Positions 11,557 to 23,903 of a stretch of DNA of 64,000 nucleotides are shown here, piece by piece (the stretch's first letter is position 1; each line of letters opens with the position of its first letter). The notes beneath the pieces were generated by a model. It was not told where the DNA came from. It saw nothing but the letters and a program-made list of their open reading frames with translations, and searched no databases. Origin of the DNA: Amorphophallus konjac (Eukaryota > Streptophyta > Magnoliopsida > Alismatales > Araceae); NCBI GenBank assembly GCA_022559845.1, contig JAHNEJ010001593.1:1-64000 (forward strand), read 5' to 3'. A program made the translations under genes and the position numbers.

Positions 11557-12050
11557 TTATTTCGCGGGTCGATCGACCAATTGACTGACTTGTAGTCAAT
11601 TGACTGATTGACGACGCGGGCGTGCCAGTCACATGCGTGACGATTTATGATGCGCTCATCCTGACCCATGTAGGGCGAATGTGAGGTTCGGTCGGGACCA
11701 GCAGTCCGCCATACCATAAAGGCTATGGCGTTAATTACATCCCCCACGAGGAGGGAACACCTTTGATTAATTGCCGAGACATCGGGCTGTCGAAGCCGGA
11801 AAAGGGAACTACATGATGATTATTAGTTGAAGGACTTGCACCCCTCTGTGATTAGCATAAGAAATCATCCCATAAGTGGGAAAGGGGTTAGAATGATGCG
11901 ACGACACGATTCGGAACGAAACCGGTGCAGTGCATGCGAAGACAGGGATCAAAACGCTTGAAACGGCGCCCTGAAACGTAGGTAAAAAGCTTAAAACGGC
12001 GCCATAACCGTAGGTAAAGGGGCAGGCCGTTAAAACGGCGTGGGGAGCTG
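11557..12050. other. Leader-like non-coding region of element B
   Basis: No credible gene. Contains two blocks with the motif AAACGGCGCC near 11970-12004 and a third related block near 12031, all resembling the NarI-type palindromes at 13950-14100. Around 11565-11610 there are short inverted repeats made of CAATTGACTGA-like words. Confidence 0.5.
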
Positions 12051-12160
12051 GGGCGCGCCGGGAAGGGCGCGCCGGAAAGGGCGCGCCGGATAGGGCGCGC
12101 CGGAAAGGGCGCGCCGGGAAGGCCGCGCCGGGAAGACCGCGCCGGGAAGGGCGCGCCGTT
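12051..12160. repeat. 14-bp tandem repeat built on the palindrome GGCGCGCC
   Basis: Eight units of the type GGGCGCGCCGGGAA. Six keep the full 8-bp palindrome GGCGCGCC; two have GGCCGCGCC or GACCGCGCC instead. The array ends in CCGTTTTAAA, the same tail seen in the repeats at 14085-14100. In element B it would lie in the 5' leader. Confidence 0.85.
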
Positions 12161-12477
12161 TTAAAGCGTGATCGCGCATGAACGCGCTGAATTAGCCCGA
12201 TTTCAAGGAGGCAGGGGCCTCGTTGGTTTATTCATAGATTTATTAAGATTTTGGATGGTTTTGAGAATTTTATTAAGTTGATTATTCATCGGAATCGGTG
12301 CCGAGTCATGGGCTCGCGTGAGGCGATTGTTCCGAGCTTAACTCGTTCGAGCCGAAATTTCGGCAGCATCTCCCCATCCCAAAGGATTGTCGGGGAGACG
12401 CAGGGAGTACTCACGTGGCGGAGTACACCCCTAAAATCCGGGTGGCGCACGGCGGCCGGCAGACCCGAACGGATAGG

Positions 12478-12672
12478 AAACCCCGAGGGCTAGCCTACGA
12501 GGGGCACCATCATTCCGTGGGTTGAAAGGTGATCAGACGAAGTGACCAATAAGAGAAGGTAAACCCCGAGGGCTAGCCTACGAGGGGCACTCGACTCATA
12601 GCCAAATCATGATCGGAAGGGACAGCCAATAGGGAGGAGAAGCCCTTGAGGACTAGCCTGTGAGAGGTTTCC
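12478..12672. repeat. Three diverged direct repeats of about 80 bp in element B
   Basis: The phrase CCCCGAGGGCTAGCCTACGA starts at 12481 and 12564; a weaker third copy with CCCTTGAGGACTAGCCTGTG starts at 12643. The step is 83 then 79 bp. No ORF uses them. The rest of 12161-13929 shows no gene. Confidence 0.7.
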
Positions 12673-13929
12673 AACCCGTGGCCACCACAATGCCATTGAG
12701 GATAGTGGATTTATTGTTGGGCCAAAGCCCCTGTTTATATTCACCGAACGGACCATGAGGATACATACCACGAAGGGGTATGACCCCGTGATCCCCTGGT
12801 GATTCATGGGGGAATGTCCCCTCTCCCCGTCGGACAAATTCTTCGAGAAAATCGTCATGAATAAGACAAGACAGGATGCATTCGGTAGAAGGGAGTTAAT
12901 TGGCCTATGCGCGTAATAAACCCGCCGGTTGACTAGTTAGCAAGGGGGATTATGTTGATATCGGGGTTAGCCTGTCAGCATAGACAGTAGCTTGTTGGCT
13001 TGTGGCTTTCCACAACCGGGGGAGGGCATGCCATTGAGCGCTCGGAATAACGAACAGAAAGATAATAATACCTACAGGCATTGCGTTTTTATTATGGGGA
13101 TACCCCCATCCCCCTCCATTCATGACTGGGAACAGAAGGAGAGCGATGGGAGAAGGTCCCGTGGTTCTGACCAGAGGAGCATCGAGGTGCCTTCCTCTGG
13201 CCAATGACCCTCCACGGAATAAAAATAGATGCGAGAAGAAAACCCTTGGGGAGAGGGTGATATCACTGTTGCCCTTGGAATCATCAGGGCGTGTGCATCA
13301 GAGAAACCGCGGAAAGAAACCTCGATCCAGTATATGGCAACGACTCCTCGAATATGCAGATAGACACTGGTGATTTTATTCAGATATAGAAAGGGCAAAT
13401 GCCCAAAGGGTTCATTACAAATGGTCCGCATCTCACAATCGGCATTCAAGCCGGAAATAAGACGGGTAAATAAAGTTAGAAGAAACAGGGCATCGTGGGC
13501 TCATATCATCGCCCAGGATGCTACGGCGTCATACCCGCGCAGGGGCTTTCCGAGGAAAAAAAAAGAGGAAATAAATGATGAAGGAGGAAAGGGCTCGTAT
13601 CATTGCCCTGCCCGCTCCATTTACATTGCATCAGAAGATAAAAAAAAAACGAAGAGAATCGTCAGAAGCAAATCACGAAACCCACCTAAACTTCTTCTCC
13701 AAAGCAGAGTATCGGAACTAACTCCTCTTCTCCGACTGCGGAGGGCTTCGAGCGAACAGACCGGGAAGGGTCGGGGCGGCCCTCAGCGGAAACCCTTTCT
13801 TCTCCCCCAAGACTTCTCCCTCTCGGACGATTGGCTCTCTTTCTTTCTATTGAGTTTCTCCCTTTTTTTTTTTAAAAAAAATCCGCCTCCTCTCCCGATC
13901 GGATCCCTCTTGATCTTCTTCTCGACAGG

Positions 13930-13943
13930 CTATATATAGCCTT
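13930..13943 (-). promoter_or_regulatory. Palindromic TATA motif, likely promoter of element B
   Basis: GGCTATATATAGCC is a perfect palindrome with a TATATA core, lying between the two palindrome-repeat blocks of B. Orientation cannot be decided from the motif; the ORF to the left on the - strand favours leftward transcription. Confidence 0.45.
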
Positions 13944-13949
13944 GGGTTA

Positions 13950-14100
13950 AAACGGCGCCCCAGGAAGCGCGCCGGGTTGACGGCGCCGGGGAAGGCCCCT
14001 ATTTGGTCTTTGCGCGCCGGATAGACGGCGCCGGGGAAGGCCCCCATTTGATCTTTGCGCGCCGGTTTGACGGCGCCGTTTTAAGCGGCGCCGTTTTAAC
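13950..14100. repeat. GGCGCC / GCGCGCC palindrome cluster in element B
   Basis: Contains five GGCGCC and three GCGCGCC palindromes. A unit with CGGCGCCGGGGAAGG then GCGCGCCGG occurs twice at a 45-bp step (13980 and 14025), and the block ends with two copies of GGCGCCGTTTTAA. On the - strand it would be just upstream of the TATA motif. Confidence 0.8.
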
Positions 14101-14805
14101 CTGTTTGCCAGGCACGGCCAGGCCAGTGGGTCCGGGGATGGTTCCGGAGACTCCAGTTGACTGTTCCTCTCGTACTGGCTCTCGGGGAGCCTTGACGGGG
14201 TGTTGACGAAGCTCTTGACGCGACGAACGGCCTTGATCAGAACTTCGTGTGCTTCCGGTCCGGACACACGGGTGTCCCGTCGGTACGACTTTCGGCACTG
14301 TGATTGGTGCCTCTCATCAAGACGGACCTGTGTCCGAAGCTTCCTTGCAGGATGGCATTGCATCCTGGGTAATTCCGCCTTGAACGGTGATCCATCGGCC
14401 GCTAATGGGCTCACTAGGGCGAGAAGCTGAACCCGTGTCGGGTGATCGGGATCTTCTTGCTGACAGAACCTCCGGCCCCTTGTTGTGGATGGCCGAGGGC
14501 ATTCTTCCTCTTTCGGAGAATCATAAGGTAGACCGTCGTCCTTGATCGGACGTCGGATGTGGGGTAGTGGCATGACAGAGTCGATGCCGGATCATTGGGC
14601 AGGCTTGATCGCACTGCCGATTGGTTGCGGGTTGACTTTGACTCTCCTGAGGTGAGGTCCCCGGTGTTCCCTTCAAGGTGGCTTGGGGCTTCGTCAGCTC
14701 GAGGGACCCTCGATAAGTTGATTTTCATCGGCTTCTGTGCTTCAATGGGCCGTATCATTCGTCTTTGCGGCTTGGTCGCCAGGGATCATATTTTGAGTGC
14801 CAACA
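14101..14805 (-). repeat. Outer part of the element B LTR (probable U3)
   Basis: No gene recognised. The right border TGCCAACA at 14805, read as TGTTGGCA on the - strand, is a typical LTR start, and base composition changes sharply to C-rich DNA at 14806. An open frame over 13947-14573 (- strand) is not protein-like. Confidence 0.4.
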
Positions 14806-15208
14806 TCCACCCAGCACCTCAGCCCTCCAGATCGCACTACCCGCCCATGCTCAACTCCTCCTGCATGCCACCGTCATCTCACCGTCGCGAGACAATCTCC
14901 ACCCCCATCGCCACCGGCCATCTCCATCGCCGCTACCACCGTGAGCCCCCATGCCCGTCGCCAACCTTTGCCTCCCATCTCCACCGTCATCTTACCGCGA
15001 GCCCATCGCCACCGGCCATCTCTTTCGCCGCAAACCTTTCCCCACGAGCCTCTCGCCCCCCACGTCCGAACACCCCTTACCGCGAAGCCCTCGTTGACCC
15101 CCTCCGGCCACCGTCAACGACCCCCTCCTCGCCATTAACCCCACGTCCGCCGGTCATCTCACCTCGCTGCGCCCCTGCCCACCGCTGCCGCCTCCCCGTC
15201 GCCTTTCA
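14806..15208. other. C-rich block, left part (split by element C)
   Basis: Extremely rich in C, with CACCGCC-like words, and open in several frames only because stops are rare. It resembles 25345-26300, for example both contain ACCGTCGCGAGAC, so the two parts were probably contiguous before element C inserted. No protein family recognised. Confidence 0.5.
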
Positions 15209-16369
15209 TGTAACGACATGATAATCCGATTACCGCGAAGGCCCGATAATCCGAGACTTGTACCGCCACCCACGAGTCCGAAGACTCGGAAGGGTTAGAA
15301 GGATGGTGCGGAGACTACACAAGTATCACAAATAATTACAGAAATTAAATATTTTATATAATTAAGCAGGAAAAATAAACAACAGTTTAATTAACACATG
15401 GTCCACAAGATAACAATAAAATAACAACAGTAGTCCACAACTAGTACAGAGACAAGAAAGAAAAGTACATCTACACGGGGTATACCCGGCTCTGACCTCT
15501 GACACTAACGCTGGGCACCCGAACCACGCTGAGCCTCAGACGCGCTCCCTTGAAGCCGCGCCTCGCCTAAAACACGGTGAAAACACATAGGGAATGAGTC
15601 TCAAAACAAGACTCAGTATGGATCACTCGAACCCTACCTCGCACACGGAGAAACCGCTACGCTAGCAGTAAGCGAGTACCTCGGAAAGGGAAGCCCTGCC
15701 ATCTACAAAGCACCGGTTTCATGGCACGAAAACCAACACACGTGCCACGGTGAAACGACCAGAACACCACGGCCAGCACGACAAAACCCGAAGGTCGAAG
15801 TCACAAGACTGACAGTATGCCACTCCCGACTCGACAGAAGTACCTCCAACTAGAAGCACAGTTGGTAGCGTCCCCTGACGTCTTACACCGCACCGCAGGT
15901 GAACTGCCTAACGTGGTAGCTCCTACAAGAGGCACGGACACCGAACAAGAACCACAACGAGCGATTAGCTGGGGTCACGCCCGTCGGCATGGGTCCAACC
16001 GCCCCCAACCACGTGTGCACACACAGACCATGCGTCCTAGGTCTGGCCATCTGACTGGTTTTCCCCTGTAGCCGGACTCTTGCTAGCGACGAGGGGCCCG
16101 ACGGAAACCAGTCCAAAACCGTACTCAGGGTAGCCTCTCCACCACTCCTGGTGGGACCACACGCGTGTAAGCATGCTACGACTAGTGGAGAATCACTCAC
16201 GGAGTAGACTCTCAAGTCAACGGAAAATGACGTCACAATTGGACGGTACAAGGAACGCCCCTCGTACAAATCACCGTCGCACGGCGACACAAGCCGACGA
16301 CAACATCTCCCGGTATTGCTCGGTACGACGAGAGACAAGCCGACACGACCCGCCCCCTTGATTGGTCCA

Positions 16370-16930
16370 CCCTGGGCCGCTCAGGGACGTGTGGTCACAC
16401 AGGGACCGCATCAGGGTTGAACGGCCAAGACGCGATTGTCCTACTCCAGGTCCAAACGGTAGATGAACGGCCACCACGGGCCCGTTCAACTGATGTGCGG
16501 CCGGATCCTGGCCGCACGTGGGTGATGAGCGGTCAGCTCCTGGCCGCTCGTCTCCCAACGGTAAAAACCCTGAACGGTTAGTCGTTAGCCGTACTTTGGG
16601 AAGGGCGGCTATGGTTTCGCCGTTTAAGGGTTGTGCGGTCTAGATCTGACCGCACAACGGAGCAACTGCACCAGATGAAGCACGGCCACCACCTGGCTGT
16701 ATGAAGGGTTAAGCGGCCAGCTACTAGTCGCACACCCCGGTGCGCTGTATAACGGTAATAATCAACGGTCGAAAATCTAGGGTTGGGCGGTCGTTATGGG
16801 GCCGCACTTCAGGACGTGCGATCTTACGATAGACCGCACAAGCCCACTGCACGCCGAGCCGATGAATGGCCCGAACAGCGCCGCACAAGAGTTGTGCGGC
16901 CACTGGTTCGACTGCACATCGCTCACCAGC
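16370..16930 (-). repeat. Palindromic-module cluster in element C 3' LTR
   Basis: Includes GTGCGGCC with GGCCGCAC near 16495, GAGCGGTC with GGCCGCTC near 16527, TTGTGCGGT with ACCGCACAA near 16632, and CCGCACAA with TTGTGCGG near 16881. Same position relative to the reverse-strand TATA as the array in element A, but with different arm sequences. Confidence 0.75.
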
Positions 16931-17473
16931 GTGAAAATGGCAAACCTCGCCGTAATTGCCCATTTCGACCCCAGAACAAGCCCCACGAAGGGGGAAACGA
17001 AAGGAAATCGGCCCCCAAGCCCCTTAGCATGATTCTACGCTCCCAAAACGTGGAATCGTGGCTTAAAACGGTGGATCGGGCGATCACTCCACAAAGCATG
17101 AACGACCCTTCCCGGCGCGAAAATAACCCCTCTCGACTTCGTCTTGAACTAAAACTCGCGGGGAAGGAAGACAAGAGGCTAAGGAACGTCACCCTACCTC
17201 TGGTTCGCGACGAGACGCGCCGATCCAAGCCCGAATCTACGAAGAATGCCGTTAGAACCTCGCCTTCCCACGCTTCCCACGCTTGCCACACGCCCGCACG
17301 ATCGCCTCGTCGTCACCCACGTCCTCGCGCCGTCGCACCGCCGCCGTCTGCAGCTGGAACGGAGGTCGCCGCGCTCGAACGGGAGAAAGAGAGAGGGAGG
17401 GGCGGCCACGGTCGTGAGGGAGGAAGAAGAAAAAGGAAGAAGAAGAAGAAAAAAGAAAAGAAAACAAGTAAGA

Positions 17474-17480
17474 ATTTATA
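17474..17480 (-). promoter_or_regulatory. TATA box of element C 3' LTR
   Basis: Reads TATAAAT on the - strand, at the position matching TATAAA of element A, with a CT-rich stretch downstream of it on that strand. Confidence 0.55.
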
Positions 17481-17818
17481 GAAAATCCGGAATTTCTGAA
17501 AAATACTGAAAAATAGAAAATTACATTTTCGGGATCCTCGGAACGCACCGATCGCAATGGTACCACTCGTGCCCAGGTGAACGACCTGGTTCACCCGCAG
17601 CGAGGTTCCGAAGGAATTGCCGAAACACACACCGGAAATCGAAAAACACACGCGGAAAAACCGCGGAACGCTTCCGGGCCTTCGCAACAACTCCGGATCG
17701 CACCGATCCGAACACAAAAGATGTCCGAAATGAAATTTCAAACACAACGGAGCCGAACACTCCGAGAACTCAGATCCGGGACTCATGAAGAAGGATCCGA
17801 ATGGTCCGGGATATTACA

Positions 17819-17833
17819 GCCCTCTCCCTTAAG
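17819..17833 (-). other. Polypurine tract of element C
   Basis: On the - strand reads TTAAGGGAGAGGGC directly before the LTR, corresponding to the tract at 7589-7601 of element A with a few changes. Confidence 0.8.
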
Positions 17834-17884
17834 GAATTTCATCCTCAAAATTGAGAACAACCCAAGGGGAAAGAAGAGGAAGAC

Positions 17885-20800
17885 TCACTCAAACAAGTAA
17901 GGGAACTGCTGACGCATCTCGTCCTCACGCTCCCAAGAAGCCTCACCACCAGAGTGCCGCTGCCACACCACTTTGACCAAGGGGATGACCTTGTTCCACA
18001 GGCACTGCTCTCGCATATCCTCCATGCGGATCAGAAACTCTGGAAGAGAAAGATCTGGAGTCACCTCGGGCCAAACAGAATCCTCAAGCACATGAGAGTC
18101 ATCGGGCATATACTTCCGCAACATCGAGACGTGAAACACATCATGCACCGACGCTAACTCAGGAGGTAACTGCAGCCGATAGGCTATCTTACCGATGCGC
18201 TCCACAATAAGGAAAGGACCAACATAGCGGGGACTCAGCTTCCCACGCCGTCCAAAATGCATCACCTCCTTCATCGGAGAAACTCTAAAAAATACACGAT
18301 CGCCCACGGCGAACGTGAGAGGCTGCCGCCTACGGTCAGCATAGCTCTTCTGCCGACTCTGGGCCACCAACATGTTCTGACGAACCAAGTGCACAACGTT
18401 CACACACTGCTGCACCAACTCCGGTCCCGTCAAAACACGCTCACCAACCTCGAACCAATCGAGTGGAGTCCGACACGGACGCCCATACAATGCCTCATAA
18501 GGAGCCATGCCGATGCTCGAATGATAGCCGTTGTTGTAGGCAAACTTCACCAACGGCAGGTGGTGAATCCAACTCCCCTGCCACTGCAGGCAGCAGGATC
18601 TCAACATATCCTCCAAAGTCTGAATGGTCCTCTCTGACTAGCCATCTGACTGAGGATGATATGCCGAGCTAAAAGTCAACTCCGTGCCAAGATCTCGCTG
18701 GAAACTCCTCTAGAATCTAGAAGTGAAGCGCGGATCCCGATCTGACACAATGGAGATGAGAATCCCATGCAACGGAACGATCCACTCCACATAAAGACGA
18801 GCTAACTTGGGCACAATCCAGCTGACTTTGACCGGTAACAATCGAGTCACCTTCGTCAGCCTATCCACCAGCAACCAAATATTGTCCTGACCGCTCGGAG
18901 TCCTCGGCAATCCTATCACGAAATCCGTGGTCACGTGGTCCCATTTTCACGCGGGAACATCTAAGGGCTGAAGAGTACCTCCTGGTCGCTGATGCTTCGC
19001 CTTCACCTGCTGACAGGTCAGGCACCTGGCCACAAATTCGGCAACATCTCTCTTCGTGCCAGGCCACCAGAACTATCTCCGCAAGTTCCGATACATCTTC
19101 GTCGCACCCGGGTGTACGGTGTACCTGCTCCCATGAGTCTCGCGCAACACCGCACGATGAACCTGCTCATTGGTTGGGACGTACAGCCTACCATGAAATA
19201 TCGCAGCACCGTCCTCGCCGAGCTCCATATCAGCTAAGGCCAAAATTCGGGGCAACTCAGGGTCTGCATGCTGAGCCTCTGTCACCTGACGGTGGATATC
19301 AGGCGTGACAGTCAGACTCGCGAGCACTGCTAACCCTGGCTCCTGGGGAATCTTGAGCCTGAATGACACTTCAGGCACTTGTTCCCCGAGCCTCCACTTC
19401 CTCAACATCAAGGCACTGACCGCGACCTTCCGACTCAAAGCATCGGCGACGACATTCATCCTGCCCGGCTGATAAGACAGGGTGAAGTCATAATCCTTCA
19501 TAAACTCCATCCAACGCCTCTGCCTGAGGTTAAGGTCCCTCTGCATGAACACATACCTCAAACTCTGATGGTCAGTGAACACCTCGAACCTCTCGCCGTA
19601 CAGATAATGCCTCCAGATCTTCAGCGCAAAGATCATAGCCGCCAACTCCAGGTCATGGGTAGGGTAGTTCTCCTCGTGGCGCTTCAGCTACCGAGATGCA
19701 TAGGCCACCACTCTACCATGTTGCATCAACACAGCACCCAATCCGACCCCGGAAGCATATGTACACACCACAAAACCTCATGATCCAGAAGGTAAAACCA
19801 ACACCGGAGCCGAGGTGAGCAATCTCTTCAGTTCCCTGAAACTCTGCTCACACTCATCAGTCCAGACGAAGGGCACATCCTTCCGCATAAGTCTGGTCAT
19901 CGGGGCAGCAACGCGAGAAAAATCATGGATAAACTGGAGATAATAGCCCGCAAGCCCCAAGAAACTCCGGATCTCCGTCACCGACCTCGGCCTTGGCTGC
20001 TGCATTACTGCCTCGACCTTGGCGGGGTCCACGGAAATGCCATCACCAGAAATCACGTGTCCTAAAAAGTGCACCTCGCGAAGCCAGAACTCGCACTTAC
20101 TGAGCTTCGCATACAACTGGTGATCTCGCAACGTCTGCAGCACCACACCTAAATGGTACGCGTGCCCCTTGGCAGACGGCGAGTAAACAAGGATGTCGTC
20201 CATAAATACGACCACAAATTAGTCCAAGTATGGACGAAACACCCTCTACATCAAGTCCATGAAGGCTGCGGGGGCATTGGTGAGCCCAAATGGCATCACC
20301 AGAAACTCATAATGCCCGTACCTCGAACTAAACGCAGTCTTCTCCACATCGAACTCGTGAATCCTCAGCTGATAGTAACCAGACCGCAAATCAATCTACG
20401 AGAACACTTGAGCAGACTGAAGCTGGTCGAACAAATCATCAATCCGTGGCAACGGATACTTGTTCTTAATGGTTACTTCATTCAGCTGTCGGTAGTCAAT
20501 GTACAACCGTAAGCTACCGTCCTTCTTCTTCACGAATAACACTGGCGCACCCCAAGGGGAAAAGCTAGGACGAATGTACCCCTTGGCCAGCAACTCCTGC
20601 AATTGCGCCCTCAACTCCCTCAACTCAACGGGGGCCATACGGTAGGGAGCCTTCGCCAAAGGTCCCGTACCCGGCACCACCTCGATAATAAAATCGATCT
20701 CCCGCTGGGGAGGCAATCCAGGTAAGTCCTCTGAAAAAATATCAGGAAACCCGCACACCACCGGAATGTCCTTGACATCCGGACACGGCTGGTCTACCAA

Positions 20801-22584
20801 GACCATAGAAGCGAGAAAACCCTGACAACCCTCATCAAGCAAACGACGAGCTCGAATCACCGAAATAAGGAAACGGGAAGAGGAAGACCTGATACCTTAG
20901 AAATAGAAGGTGGGTCCACGAAGTCACCGAAAATAAACCCTCTTCGAGCCGCAATCCACCAACGCATGATGTGCCTCGAGCCAATCCATGTCCAAAATCA
21001 CATCAAAGTCATGAAGCGGCAACGCATAGAGCCTAGCCGACAAACTCCGCCCTTCCACCCACACCGGAACCTCATCGAAACAATACGGAGTGATCATAAA
21101 ATCACCCGAGGGCAACTCTACTGTCAAATCGCAGGACAACTGGGTCACCGACTCCTCGATACTCAGCGCGAAATCCTCCGAAATAAACGAATGAGTCGCG
21201 CCAGAATCAAACAAAACCCGAGCCGTACAACCCAAAATCTGAACAGTACCTTCCACGAGCTGCGACGCCACTGCCTCTGCCCTGGTCATGTGTGTGATCT
21301 GGCCTCGAGCTCTCTACCTGCCTCCCACACTCGCTGGCCTGGGTAGCGGCGGATACTGTCCCTACTGCTGCTGCTGCGGCCTCTGCTGCTGGGGAACCTG
21401 CTGCTGCTGAGGAAACTGCTGCTGCTGCCTCTGAGGACAGTCACGCGCCATATGCCCTGGCTGGTCACACCGGAAACAAACTATCGGCGCCGTGCACTGC
21501 CTGCCTGGATGTAACTCGTTACACTGTGGGTACGGTCCTCACGATCCACCCACTGATCCCTGACGCTAAAAGGAACCGGCTGCTGTACACTGCCCGATGA
21601 AGCATGCTGCTCACGGCCTCCCTTCTTCTTCTTTCGGAAACTCTTCCCAAAGAACTTCTTGACCTTCGTGCCAAAAGACACCGATCCTGTCACTGACGCT
21701 GCCGGCGCCGGCACTCCTGAACTACCCGACGCATGTTGGAAAGAACCCTGCTGCTGGGTAGCCGACGGCTGGCTGCGACCTGACAAAGACTGTCCCTGGG
21801 TAATCGGTCCTTGAGTCCTCTGCATATCCATCTCCAAGGAAGCCGCGACACGAGATGCTGTCTCCAGATCAGTGGCAGCGTTCGCGATCAAATGGTGTCT
21901 CAACTCTTGTCTCAAGCCCTGTACGAACTGTGCGGTCTTCACCCTCTCCTGCTCCATGATATGGGGTGCATACCGACCCAGCTCAACAAATCGGGCCATG
22001 TACTGCGACACGGACATGTCGCCCTGGACCAGCTCTAGAAACTCACGCATCCGCTGCGTAGCAATAAACTCCGGACAGTAGGTACGCTCGAAAACATTGA
22101 CAAAGTCACTCCACACAATCTGCTCAAGGGGGCGTGACTGAAAAGACGTCTTCCACTCGGAAGATCACCACACTCGAGCCGTACCCTGCAACTGGCTATA
22201 GGCCAACATCACCATGTCCTCTGCAGTACATCGCGCAGAACTGAACACCCGCTCCATCTCATCGAGCCAATCTCGAGCCAAATCAGGGTCTGGCTGACCG
22301 CCATAGTAAAGTGGATGAAACTGCACGAAATCCCTCACTGCTCGACCTGGCCCACCCCTAGTCGATGAGCCCTCACCAGCTTCTCCGCCGAACTGCTGTG
22401 ACATAAGCTGGTACATGCCACGAAAGAAATCCTCGGCTCCCGGAAGCCTCGTAGTATCCACTGCCTCGGTGGTCGCAAGTGGCACTCTACTCTGCTCCTC
22501 CTGCTCCGGCTGAACCTCTTGTTGGATCTCTTGACCTCCAGCCGACTGCCCCTGCTGAGAGTGAGTGCTCCGCCTCGGCGCCAT
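17885..22584 (-). pseudogene. gag-pol: Broken Gag-Pol polyprotein of element C
   Basis: Collinear with the element A polyprotein from the same MAPRRS start (22584) to the same C-terminus (17885). Recognisable pieces, all on the - strand: gag 22584 to about 21540; zinc-knuckle region near 21460, shifted in frame; protease with FDSGATHSF near 21200; RT in two pieces with a stop between (20860-20396 and 20215-19778, the latter with FMDDILVYS); RNase H and integrase zinc domain 19645-19073; integrase core pieces 18934-18710 and from 18616; chromodomain-like end at 17885. At least six stops or frameshifts break it, several of the TGG to TGA or CAG to TAG kind expected from cytosine deamination. 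It cannot encode a functional product. Confidence 0.92.
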
Positions 22585-22733
22585 GCTCGCTCCTGAAGCA
22601 AAAGACAAGAAACACGGAACATCAAAGTCAAGAAAAACGCCCGATGCCCGATGCCAATGTCAACTGTACATCATTGCTATGGACGAGTGGACCATTACAA
22701 TTACTTATGATTCTCGTATAGCTCTACAACCTC

Positions 22734-22745
22734 GCTTTGATACTA
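22734..22745 (-). other. Decayed Met-tRNA primer site of element C
   Basis: On the - strand it reads TAGTATCAAAGC instead of TGGTATCAGAGC. Both changes are G to A, consistent with deamination of methylated cytosine on the other strand. It lies two bases from the LTR edge at 22748. Confidence 0.85.
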
Positions 22746-23903
22746 GCTGTAACGACCCGAGAATCCGATTACCGAGAAGGCCCTATAACCCGAGACTCGT
22801 ACCGCCACCCACGAGTCCGAAGACTTGGAAGGGTTAGAAGGATGGTGCGGAGACTACACAAGTATCACAAATAATTACAGAAATTAAACAGTTTATATAA
22901 TTAAGCAGGAAAAATAAACAACAGTTTAATTAACACATGGTCCACAAGATAACAATAAAATAACAACAGTAGTCCACAACTAGTACAGAGACAAGAAAGA
23001 AAAGTACAGCTACACGGGACATACCCCGGCTCTGACCTCTGACACTAACGCTGGGCACCCGAACCACGCTGAGCCTCAGACGCGCTCCCCTGAAGCCGCG
23101 CCTCGCCTGAAACACGGTGAAAACACGCAGGGAATGAGTCTCAAAATAAGACTCAGTAGGGATCACTCGAACCCTACCTCGCACACGGAGAAACCGCTAC
23201 GCTAGCAATAAGCGAGTACCTCGGAAAGGGAAGCCCTGCCATCTACAAAGCACCGGTTTCACGGCACGAAAACTGACACAAGTGCCACGCTGAAACGACC
23301 AGAACACCACGGCTAGCACGGCAAAACCCGAAGGTCGAAGTCACAAGACTGACAGTCTACCACTCCCGACTCGACAGAAGTACCTCCCACTAGAAGCACA
23401 GTTGGTAGCGTCCCCTGACGTCTTACACTGCACCGTAGGTGAACTGCCTAACGTGGTAGCTCCTACAAGAGGCACGGACACCGAACAATAACCACAACGA
23501 GCGACTAGCTGGGGTCATGCCCGTCGGCGTGAGTCCAACCGCCCCCAACCACGTGTGCACACACATACCATGCGTCCTAGGTCTGGCCCTCTGAGCGGTT
23601 TTTCCTCATAGCTGGACTCTGGCTAGCGACGAGGGGCCCGATGAAAACCAGTCCAAAACCATCCTCAGGGTAGCCACTCCACCACTCCCTGGTGGGACCA
23701 CACGCGTGTAAGCAGGCTACGACTAGTGGAGGGTCACTCACGGAGTAGACTCTCAAGTCAACGGAAAATGACGTCACAATCGGATGGTACAAGGAACGCC
23801 CCTCGTACAAATCATCGTCGCACGGCGACACAAGCCAACGATAACATCTCCCGGTACCGCTCGGTACGACGAGAGACAAGCTGACACGACCCGCCCCCTT
23901 GAT

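Larger units (their letters stand above)
10310..14805 (-). mobile_element. Element B: LTR retrotransposon remnant, cut by insertion of A
   Basis: Read on the - strand, a possible LTR start, TGTTGGCACTC, lies at 14805. Leftwards follow short palindrome repeats (13950-14100), a palindromic TATA motif (13930-13943), AT/GC-mixed non-coding DNA with direct repeats, a 14-bp tandem array (12051-12160) and then an ORF (11388 to 10310) abruptly cut by element A. The order promoter, long leader, ORF fits the 5' half of an LTR retrotransposon. No convincing primer site or second LTR end was found; a TGGCGGACTGCTGG block on the - strand near 11700-11713 resembles the Arg-tRNA sites of Tat/Ogre elements but no LTR end abuts it. 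Superfamily not established. Confidence 0.6.
15209..17818 (-). repeat. 3' LTR of element C
   Basis: On the + strand it starts TGTAACGAC at 15209 and ends ATATTACA at 17818. Inverse-complement ends match those of the element A LTR. It contains a reverse-strand TATA motif (17474-17480) and a palindrome cluster (about 16370-16930). Confidence 0.92.

Noticed and set aside
11987..12004. tRNA-Asp primer site (TGGCGCCGTT on the - strand) for element B
   Set aside because: It is one of many ACGGCGCC repeat words in B and no LTR terminus adjoins it.
13370..13939. 189-codon + strand ORF in element B
   Set aside because: Basic, low-complexity translation of LTR-like DNA with poly-A and poly-T runs; no family.
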